A DNA stretch of 5,532 bases from Candidatus Cloacimonadota bacterium. Its GTDB lineage: Bacteria > Cloacimonadota > Cloacimonadia > Cloacimonadales > TCS61. The translations under genes and the position numbers were made by a program. Below the pieces are notes generated by a model. The model did not search any database and was not told where the DNA came from. It worked only from the letters and a program-made list of their open reading frames with translations. The number at the start of each line of letters is the position of its first letter. The first letter of the stretch is position 1. Positions 1 to 5,265 of this stretch are shown piece by piece. The stretch spans positions 1-5,532 of the forward strand of contig JAGGWC010000226.1 of NCBI GenBank assembly GCA_021157645.1. The letters are read 5' to 3'.

Positions 1-839
1 GAAAAATAACTGAGCCCAACTTGAAGTACCCTTATAGCAGGACTATCTGTCATTACAAGTGGCCACATAAAACTGTTCCAACTTCCAATAAAACCAAATA
101 TTGCTGCTGTTACGATTACCGATTTAGAAAGAGGAAGAACCAATGTCCAAAGAGTACGAAAACGGCCACAACCATCAATTCTGGCAGCATCAAAAAGTTC
201 ATCAGGAATAGTTTTAAATTGTTGCCGGAGCAAAAAGATCGTGAATATATTAGCTATCCAGGGTATGATAAGTGCATTATAGGTATCTATCCAACCGAGA
301 TGATTCAATAATACATACGATGGAATTAAATAAACCGGCTGAGGTACCATCATCATACTGATAAAAAGATAAAAAATAAAATCTCTGCCTTTGAATCTCA
401 TTATAGCAAATGCGTAAGCTGCTAAAGAACCAGTTACCAACACTCCAAACACGACCGAAAATGAAACGAATAATGTATTGATAAAATAACGTTTAAAGGG
501 AACTTTTGTGAATGCTTCTTTGTAATTTTCAAAATGCAATTTAAATTCTTTTTTATCTACAATATCCGAAGTAGCAACTTTTTCATACGAACGAATTCTA
601 TTCATATTTTCATCAAAAAAATGAACGTAAGTACTGTCCCCATCTATCTTGACAGGTGTAATTCTATAAATTTTTCCATCTTCTTCATAAGTAGAATAAT
701 ATTCAATTGGTAAAAATCCAACATTACCTTTATTCACTTCTAATTGAGATTTTACAGAAGTTGTTAACATCCAGATAAATGGAATGATCATAAATAGACC
801 GCAAACACTAAGAATTATATAAGATATTGATTTTTTCAT
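1..839 (-). CDS. Sugar ABC transporter permease, MalG/UgpE type (3' end beyond window)
   Basis: This is an inner-membrane permease of the binding-protein-dependent carbohydrate uptake (CUT1) family, one half of the heterodimeric channel. Reading back from ATG at 839 gives 279 open codons that run off the window edge; family members are usually about 275-300 residues, or longer with an insertion, so only the last membrane segment and tail are missing. Hydrophobic segments lie near residues 5-28, 118-146, 152-176, 188-206 and 240-260. The cytoplasmic EAA loop that contacts the ATPase is clear at residues 214-238 (ELFDAARIDG, then VLP). The usual lead-in FENYKEAF followed by RYFINTL stands at 103-123. 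Between the first membrane segment and that lead-in are about 70 mostly charged residues, against roughly 20-30 in minimal relatives. The start codon has AAGG 7 bases upstream, overlapping the stop of the preceding permease gene. The substrate cannot be told from the sequence. Confidence 0.93.
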   Translation of the reverse strand, partial: MKKSISYIILSVCGLFMIIPFIWMLTTSVKSQLEVNKGNVGFLPIEYYSTYEEDGKIYRITPVKIDGDSTYVHFFDENMNRIRSYEKVATSDIVDKKEFKLHFENYKEAFTKVPFKRYFINTLFVSFSVVFGVLVTGSLAAYAFAIMRFKGRDFIFYLFISMMMVPQPVYLIPSYVLLNHLGWIDTYNALIIPWIANIFTIFLLRQQFKTIPDELFDAARIDGCGRFRTLWTLVLPLSKSVIVTAAIFGFIGSWNSFMWPLVMTDSPAIRVLQVGLSYF

Positions 840-846
840 AATGTAA

Positions 847-850
847 CCTT
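847..850 (-). promoter_or_regulatory. Ribosome binding site of the MalG-type gene, overlapping the upstream stop codon
   Basis: On the minus strand the bases read TAAGGTTACATTATG. The TAA ends the MalF-type gene, and its last two bases are part of AAGG, which lies 7 bases before the ATG at 839. A ribosome finishing the first permease would sit on this site, so coupled translation giving balanced amounts of the two subunits is likely. That coupling is an inference from geometry. Confidence 0.65.
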
Positions 851-1844
851 AATAATGGACTTTCTTTTCTAGTTTTTTCTGAAATAATGTAAGAATTAAA
901 ATAATTCCGAAAAGAATCAGGGCAACAGCACTTGCATAACTTAAGTTATTACTCTCACCAAATCCTTTATCGAACAGGAAGTAAACAATAACCTTGGTTG
1001 TTCCAAGAGGACCTCCAACCGGTGGACCTGTCATTAAATAAATTTGTGAAAAAACCTGAAAAGTTACAATGGTTGTCATCATCAAAACATAAAAAGTAGT
1101 TGGTGATATCAATTGCCACGTAATTTTGAAAAATTGTCTAATCTTTCCGGCACCGTCAATATCAGCAGCTTCATAATATACTTTTGGAATGTTCTGCAAT
1201 CCTGCAAGGTAGATGATAGTATTGTATCCAAGTCCCTTCCAAATGGTTACAATAATTATACAAAATAAAGCAAGCGAAGGACCCCCAAGCAGTAGATAAA
1301 GTGTATTATAACTCATTCCAATTCCACTTGAAAGAGTTTGGACAAAACCACTGAAATTTATTCCTAGATTACTTAAGAAAATATCTGTTACTCCACGGCT
1401 TTCTGCTAACCAGCCCATCGAATCAAAACCAATTTTGGTTAGGAAAAAATTTGCTAGCCCTGTCTGCTGATTGAATATGATCTTCCAAACAATAGAAATA
1501 GCAACCATTGAAGTTACAGTAGGAATAAAATAAATTGAACGGAAAAGACTTTTCATCTTCTCAATTCCATTCAAAAAATTTGCAAAAATAAGTGAAAGTA
1601 CTAAACTAATTGGAACTACAAAAATCACCAAATAGAAGGTGTTAAGCATTGATTGCCAGAATTCCCCATCATGAAACATCGTTATGTAATTTTCAAATCC
1701 GATAAATTTTCCGGGACCAGTTATTGTCCAATCATAAAAACTGACTATGAACGATAAAATTATTGGGACCAAGCGGAAAACAATTATGATAATAGCTGCC
1801 GGCAAAATATATAAATATGGTCCAAAATCAAATTTCTTTTTCAT
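849..1844 (-). CDS. Sugar ABC transporter permease, MalF/UgpA type
   Basis: This is the inner-membrane partner permease of a CUT1 carbohydrate importer, forming the channel with the MalG-type protein encoded 9 bases downstream. It has 331 residues from ATG at 1844. Six hydrophobic segments lie near residues 10-36, 66-92, 101-124, 187-207, 249-272 and 302-322, without the extra N-terminal segments of enterobacterial MalF. The family landmarks are present: GFENYITMF at 49-57, and the EAA loop EAADIDGAG at 225-233 running to P248. Between membrane segments 3 and 4 the usual short WL-containing loop is extended by roughly 35-40 residues (about 150-188). The start was chosen because AGGA lies 6 bases before this ATG; an in-frame TTG at 1859 would add five residues (MIGNE) but has no better site. 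Typical neighbours would be a binding protein and an MsmK/UgpC-type ATPase, neither in the window. The transported sugar is unknown. Confidence 0.94.
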   Translation of the reverse strand: MKKKFDFGPYLYILPAAIIIIVFRLVPIILSFIVSFYDWTITGPGKFIGFENYITMFHDGEFWQSMLNTFYLVIFVVPISLVLSLIFANFLNGIEKMKSLFRSIYFIPTVTSMVAISIVWKIIFNQQTGLANFFLTKIGFDSMGWLAESRGVTDIFLSNLGINFSGFVQTLSSGIGMSYNTLYLLLGGPSLALFCIIIVTIWKGLGYNTIIYLAGLQNIPKVYYEAADIDGAGKIRQFFKITWQLISPTTFYVLMMTTIVTFQVFSQIYLMTGPPVGGPLGTTKVIVYFLFDKGFGESNNLSYASAVALILFGIILILTLFQKKLEKKVHY

Positions 1845-1850
1845 TTCATT

Positions 1851-1854
1851 TCCT
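1851..1854 (-). promoter_or_regulatory. Ribosome binding site that fixes the MalF-type start
   Basis: The minus strand reads AGGAAATGAAATG. AGGA sits 6 bases before the ATG at 1844, a standard spacing. It lies inside the five extra codons that a TTG start at 1859 would need, which favours the shorter protein. A further ATG at 1849 is out of frame and meets a stop after two codons. Confidence 0.7.
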
Positions 1855-1866
1855 ATCAATTTCCAT

Positions 1867-1897
1867 TCTATATTTTAATTAGGTTCTCTAATGTCAA
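1867..1897 (-). promoter_or_regulatory. Candidate sigma-70-type promoter for the permease pair
   Basis: On the minus strand a perfect TTGACA (1897-1892) is followed after 19 bases by TATAGA (1872-1867), a four-of-six match to the -10 consensus. A better hexamer, TAGAAT (1870-1865), has an unfavourable 21-base spacing. Transcription would start near 1860 and leave a leader of about 15 bases before the MalF-type ATG. The long spacer could mean a weak or activator-dependent promoter. The evidence is consensus matching only, in an AT-rich spacer where chance matches are common. Confidence 0.4.
1878..1892. promoter_or_regulatory. Inverted repeat in the permease promoter, possible operator
   Basis: ATTAG, five bases, then CTAAT forms a perfect 5+5 inverted repeat lying between the proposed -35 and -10 elements of the minus-strand promoter. 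A repressor bound there would block polymerase, as is common for sugar-uptake operons. The arms are short and AT-rich, no regulator gene is in view, and chance occurrence is quite possible. Confidence 0.25.
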
Positions 1898-1954
1898 TTG
1901 AATTATGATTCTAAACAGTTATTGGAATAGATTTTCAAGAACAAAACAAGATTG

Positions 1955-1984
1955 TTGACACGAAATTAAAGAAAAACAATTAAT
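1955..1984 (+). promoter_or_regulatory. Candidate promoter for the large secreted protein
   Basis: A perfect TTGACA at 1955-1960 is followed after 18 bases by ATTAAT (1979-1984), a four-of-six match to TATAAT. Transcription would start near 1991, about 24 bases before the ATG at 2015. The -35 box is convincing and the -10 box is weak. I saw no Bacteroidetes-style TAnnTTTG element in this stretch. Confidence 0.4.
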
Positions 1985-2002
1985 GAAAACAGAAATAATA
2001 CT

Positions 2003-2009
2003 AAGGGGG
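2003..2009 (+). promoter_or_regulatory. Strong Shine-Dalgarno site of the large secreted protein
   Basis: AAGGGGG lies 5 bases before the ATG at 2015. It confirms this start and shows that the host uses Shine-Dalgarno pairing, which helps separate it from classical Bacteroidetes. Confidence 0.8.
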
Positions 2010-2014
2010 AAACT

Positions 2015-2074
2015 ATGAAACTATTTAAAGTGTTTATTATTTTTATTATTCTAATCTCTTTAAAACTATCAGCA
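2015..2074 (+). other. Signal peptide of the large protein
   Basis: Residues 1-20 have lysines at 2 and 5, a hydrophobic core of I, F and L from 6 to 16, and a probable cut between A20 and E21. There is no lipobox cysteine, so Sec export with signal peptidase I cleavage is expected, the normal first step before Type IX secretion. Confidence 0.85.
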
Positions 2075-5000
2075 GAAATTGTTCATTACTCACAATTACC
2101 GGAAGAACTTCAAAAAACAGTTATTCCTGATATGGAAGGCAGAGTATTGGTAAGTTATTTTGATTCACAGCTTATTAAGAATACAACTTTAACAAGAGAA
2201 CTTCCAACAGTTGCAGATGGCTGGCCTGTTAGTTATTCAGGTTCAAATTGTCATAATGGTGCCATTTATGTTAATATGGATTCAGATCCGGAATTAGAAA
2301 TTCTCTTCGGAGTTGGAACAAAGATCACTGCTCTTAATCTGGATGGAACCACTGTTGCGGGATGGCCTGTTCAACTAAGCTTTTATATCTGGAGCAGTCC
2401 GGCTGCTGGTGATATTGATGCTGATGGGGAAATAGAAATTGTCTGCACAAGTCGTAATAACACTACAGCTAATTCAGGTGCACTTTATGCTTTTGAATTG
2501 GATGGAACACCTTGTACCGGTTTCCCTGTAACTCAAGCTGGCGGTGGCACAAACAACGTTTGTCTTTTCGATCTCGATTCCAATGGAGATATGGAAATAC
2601 TGGTTAATGTTAGGAATCATCCGCAAGGCTGGGTTTATGTTTATGATGGTGATGGAAGTGTTTATCCTGGTTTTCCACAGGAACTGGATTATATCCCGGG
2701 GGCTGGGATCTCTGCAGGTGACATAACCGGAGATGGTATTCCCGAAATAGTTGCTCTTAGCTATAATAGTCTTCATGTCTATGACCTTAGCGGTGCTCTA
2801 TTAGATGGATTTCCACTTTCAAACCCCGGTTACAATTATTCCTATTCACAACCCATTTTATGTGATATTGATGATGATGGATTGAGAGAAATTATCTGGG
2901 GCGGTTGTTCCAGTAGTGCGGGTGCAGTTTTTGTAGTTAATGATGATGCCAGTTCTGTAGCTGGTTGGCCACAAACAACAGATCAATGGATATTTGGAAC
3001 TGTATCTCTGGGAGATATTGATCAAGATGGTTCTTTGGATGTTGTAGTTGGTGATCAGGTTTCATCCGGAACTCCAATGGATTATATTTATGCTTGGGAT
3101 GCTGCCGGAAATGATATTGCAGGATTTCCTGCCGGACCTACAAATGCGATCTATGCTCAGGTTGGAATTGCAGATCTGGATGGTGATGATAATGTAGAAT
3201 TAATGATAGATGATAATAATTTTGGATTCGGATACAATGCTTATAATCATGATGGAACTCATTGTGCGGATTGGCCGTTAGACTGTGGAACTTCCATGTA
3301 TTCAACCACAATGCAAATGCCGCCAGTATTTGGTGATGTAGATAATGATGGTGATCTGGAAATCATTGGAGCAGCAACAGACATTATGAACTGGGTTGTT
3401 GAATGTTACTTGTGGGATACTGATTCCGCTTGGAACGAAGATCTTACTTATATGGTAATTGATGGAGTTAATATCCAGCATAATGGCTTATATGATCCAG
3501 ATGAATCGTCTATTTTATATCCACCTCGAAATGTACAAGTAGATGAACAGACATGTACAGTTAGTTGGGAAATCCCACTTCCATCCTCAAACTTGCTTAC
3601 AGGATACAATGTTTATCTTGATGGTGTTCTTGAAGCTGCAGTTGGTGTGGATGTATTTGAATATCAATACACCGGATTAATTCCACAAACAAATTATATT
3701 GCTGGTGTTTCTGCAATTTATGATGAAGGTGAATCAGTCATAATTGAAGTTGTTTTTCAAATGGGTTGGGCTCCTCCATTTCAACCACCAACAAATCCAG
3801 ATGTTGCTGTAGAAGATTACAACGATGTACTTGTAACTTGGGAACCACCTGGCGGAGGAGCAGTAGAAGAAATTCAATATCATACAGGTTATGATAATAA
3901 TGGAATTGGAACCGGTGCAGCAGCTGACTTTATTTGTGTAGCTCGTTTCACAGGTGATGAAATATCTTGTTACTATGATAACTGGGAAATTACTCGTGTT
4001 AAGATTCTTCTTCACTCACTTGATTTCAGTTATGTAGCAATTCAAGTATATGAAGGTGGAAGTTACGGAGATCCTGGAACACTTGTTTATGATGAAGAGA
4101 TAACAGGTTCTGTATTAATAGGTGAATTCACAAACCATCTATTAAGTACACCTGTACCACTTGTATCTGGTAACGAGTATTGGATAGGTTATGATATTCA
4201 AGCAACTGGCGATCATCCTGCAGCAGTAGACGCGGGACCAATGTTCCCAGACAAAGGTGCTTGGATGTTCTTTAGTGGAGCATGGCAAACACTTCCAGAA
4301 TTGGGAGCAACCCTTGATTTCAACTGGATCATCACGGGTGTATTATCACAAAGTGATGGTATTGCATCAGTTGGTGGTAAACACAGTGAAACAATTGGAA
4401 GAACTCATACACTTAGAAGTTCTTCACAATTCGAAGCTGAAGTAGCTTACGATAGCAGAAGAGAAGCAACTACTCCTGCAACTAGTAATTCACGTTCACT
4501 CGCTGGTTATACAGTATTCAGAGATGGTGTTGAGATTGCAGACATTGCTGATCCAGCAATTCTTAGCTGGCTTGATGAGTCACTTGATGCAGGAACATAT
4601 GAATATACAATTGAAGCTTATTATATAGATCCACCAGGAATATCAGAGCCTACAGACCCTGTAAATGCAACAATTATACTTAATCCTCCAGTCAATCTTA
4701 CAGCAAACTTAATACCACCTAACATAATACTCACTTGGGATGCACCAAATAGAGGAATTGACAGCTATAATATTTATCGTGATGATATATTGATAGAAGA
4801 AGGAATTACAGGACTTATGTACATTGATATCAATGTTCCTACTGGAATTTACATTTATAATGTAACTGCTTTATATGAAGGTGGTTACGAATCCGTATTT
4901 TCTAATGATGCTGGATGGGTACAAGGAACATATCCTAATTTGATACCCTTAGTTACAGTTCTAGGTGGAAACTATCCAAATCCATTTAATCCGGAAACTA

Positions 5001-5230
5001 CAATTTCTTTTTCAGTAACACAAAATTCCGATTTTGTGACATTAGAAATCTTTAATATCAAAGGGCAAAAAGTAAAAACTTTAGTTAACGAAATTCTTCC
5101 AGCGGGGAATCATTCAGTTGTTTGGGATGGAACCGATGATCATGATAAGAAAGTTTCTAGTGGAGTTTATCTTTATAAAATGCAAGCGGGTAATTATTTA
5201 GAAACCAAAAAAATGATATTAATGAAGTAA
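2015..5230 (+). CDS. Secreted FG-GAP propeller / FN3 multidomain protein with Type IX sorting tail
   Basis: This 1071-residue protein appears to be exported and surface-attached or released. Residues 1-20 form a signal peptide (basic start, hydrophobic core, likely cut after LKLSA). Residues about 64-470 hold eight repeats of roughly 50 residues, each with a DxDxDG-type calcium loop followed by a G-W/F-P strand, as in FG-GAP/VCBS beta-propellers. Residues about 500-582 are an FN3-like domain (GYNVYLDG). A second FN3-like domain begins at 588 (VLVTWEPP) and resumes at 828 (LAGYTVFRDG to about 886); the gap holds an extra beta-rich domain (616-778) and an S/T/R-rich linker. A third FN3-like domain covers 889-968 (SYNIYRDD). 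Residues 984-1071 are the sorting tail. No catalytic motif is recognisable. Twelve cysteines could form disulfides. Adhesion or polymer binding is plausible by analogy, but the ligand is unknown. It is divergent from the permease genes and probably has its own promoter. Confidence 0.93.
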   Translation: MKLFKVFIIFIILISLKLSAEIVHYSQLPEELQKTVIPDMEGRVLVSYFDSQLIKNTTLTRELPTVADGWPVSYSGSNCHNGAIYVNMDSDPELEILFGVGTKITALNLDGTTVAGWPVQLSFYIWSSPAAGDIDADGEIEIVCTSRNNTTANSGALYAFELDGTPCTGFPVTQAGGGTNNVCLFDLDSNGDMEILVNVRNHPQGWVYVYDGDGSVYPGFPQELDYIPGAGISAGDITGDGIPEIVALSYNSLHVYDLSGALLDGFPLSNPGYNYSYSQPILCDIDDDGLREIIWGGCSSSAGAVFVVNDDASSVAGWPQTTDQWIFGTVSLGDIDQDGSLDVVVGDQVSSGTPMDYIYAWDAAGNDIAGFPAGPTNAIYAQVGIADLDGDDNVELMIDDNNFGFGYNAYNHDGTHCADWPLDCGTSMYSTTMQMPPVFGDVDNDGDLEIIGAATDIMNWVVECYLWDTDSAWNEDLTYMVIDGVNIQHNGLYDPDESSILYPPRNVQVDEQTCTVSWEIPLPSSNLLTGYNVYLDGVLEAAVGVDVFEYQYTGLIPQTNYIAGVSAIYDEGESVIIEVVFQMGWAPPFQPPTNPDVAVEDYNDVLVTWEPPGGGAVEEIQYHTGYDNNGIGTGAAADFICVARFTGDEISCYYDNWEITRVKILLHSLDFSYVAIQVYEGGSYGDPGTLVYDEEITGSVLIGEFTNHLLSTPVPLVSGNEYWIGYDIQATGDHPAAVDAGPMFPDKGAWMFFSGAWQTLPELGATLDFNWIITGVLSQSDGIASVGGKHSETIGRTHTLRSSSQFEAEVAYDSRREATTPATSNSRSLAGYTVFRDGVEIADIADPAILSWLDESLDAGTYEYTIEAYYIDPPGISEPTDPVNATIILNPPVNLTANLIPPNIILTWDAPNRGIDSYNIYRDDILIEEGITGLMYIDINVPTGIYIYNVTALYEGGYESVFSNDAGWVQGTYPNLIPLVTVLGGNYPNPFNPETTISFSVTQNSDFVTLEIFNIKGQKVKTLVNEILPAGNHSVVWDGTDDHDKKVSSGVYLYKMQAGNYLETKKMILMK
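2204..3424 (+). repeat. Eight-unit FG-GAP/VCBS-like propeller repeats (protein level)
   Basis: Aspartate-rich calcium loops begin at residues 87 (NMDSDPELEI, degenerate), 133, 186, 236, 284, 334, 387 and 441; most read D-x-D-x-D/N-G-x-x-E/D-I/V. Between them recur G-W/F-P strands at 69, 116, 169, 219, 265, 317 and 370, plus DWP at 419, spaced 46-53 residues apart. This is the layout of integrin-alpha-like propeller blades. The count suggests seven or eight blades, depending on how the ring closes. The repeats have diverged in DNA sequence, so they are old rather than recent tandem copies. Confidence 0.85.
3860..4495 (+). other. Extra domain plus linker inserted inside the second FN3-like domain
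   Basis: The FN3-like start VLVTWEPPGGG (605-615) is not followed by its usual next strand. Instead come about 163 residues rich in aromatic and beta-branched residues (616-778), with landmarks GIGTGAAADF, RVKILLH, IQVYEGGSYGDPG, EYWIGYDI, DAGPMF and WMFFSGAW, then a 49-residue S/T/R-rich linker (779-827). The FN3-like fold then resumes with LAGYTVFRDG. From memory, similar insertions are found in secreted Cloacimonadota-type proteins. The composition suggests a beta-sandwich (jelly-roll) binding module, which is an inference. No catalytic residues are evident. Confidence 0.7.
4964..5227 (+). other. C-terminal Type IX secretion sorting domain (FlgD-Ig-like)
   Basis: Residues 984-1071 follow the family pattern: NYPNPFNPETTISFSV, then LEIFNIKGQKVKTLV, AGNHSVVWDGTD, SSGVYLYKMQAG and the final TKKMILMK. 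In FCB bacteria this tail guides proteins across the outer membrane through the Type IX (Por) system and is usually removed or exchanged for a surface anchor. The Por machinery itself is not in the window. Confidence 0.9.
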
Positions 5231-5248
5231 GCGAGCTGGTAGCTCGCT
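5230..5248 (+). terminator. GC-rich hairpin after the large gene, terminator-like but lacking a U tract
   Basis: GCGAGCT (5231-5237), loop GGT, then AGCTCGC (5241-5247) forms a perfect 7-pair stem, extended to 8 by A5230 and T5248; A5230 is the last base of the stop codon. The stem is strikingly GC-rich for this window. No run of T follows on the plus strand, so classic intrinsic termination is doubtful. It may act as an mRNA stabiliser or partial terminator, or be a dispersed repeat. Confidence 0.5.
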
Positions 5249-5255
5249 GTACATA

Positions 5256-5260
5256 GAGGG
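5256..5260 (+). promoter_or_regulatory. Ribosome binding site of the adenosyltransferase gene
   Basis: GAGGG (within AGAGGG) ends 5 bases before the ATG at 5266. It sits 8 bases after the hairpin stem, so the fold leaves it accessible. Confidence 0.7.
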
Positions 5261-5265
5261 AAAAG

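Noticed and set aside
21..311. Plus-strand open frame of 96 codons
   Set aside because: It lies antisense to the clearly recognisable MalG-type permease, has low-complexity C/K/Y-rich content, no ribosome binding site and no family resemblance.
1894..1901. TCAATTGA palindrome near the minus-strand -35
   Set aside because: Eight-base AT-rich palindromes are frequent by chance, and this one partly coincides with the TTGACA hexamer, which explains it.
2544..2726. Plus-strand open frame of 60 codons in another frame
   Set aside because: It is a shadow frame inside the propeller region with no ribosome binding site.
2474..2776. Minus-strand open frame of 100 codons
   Set aside because: It is antisense to the propeller repeats; its length is explained by the regular GAT-rich repeats of the real gene, and it has no recognisable protein features.
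3180..3360. GATGATGATAAT-like runs that resemble simple repeats
   Set aside because: They encode the calcium-loop aspartates and asparagines of the propeller, and their period follows the protein repeat rather than a DNA satellite.
3734..4015. Minus-strand open frame of 93 codons
   Set aside because: It is antisense to the FN3-like region of the large gene, with a composition (I, N, S, C-rich) typical of a reverse-complement shadow.
4257..4445. Plus-strand open frame of 62 codons in another frame
   Set aside because: It is out of frame inside the inserted domain and linker, and the sense frame is intact and domain-like throughout.
5174..5179. TATAAA as a possible -10 box for cobO
   Set aside because: No acceptable -35 element stands 16-18 bases upstream, and the hexamer falls within the conserved VYLYKM codons of the sorting tail.
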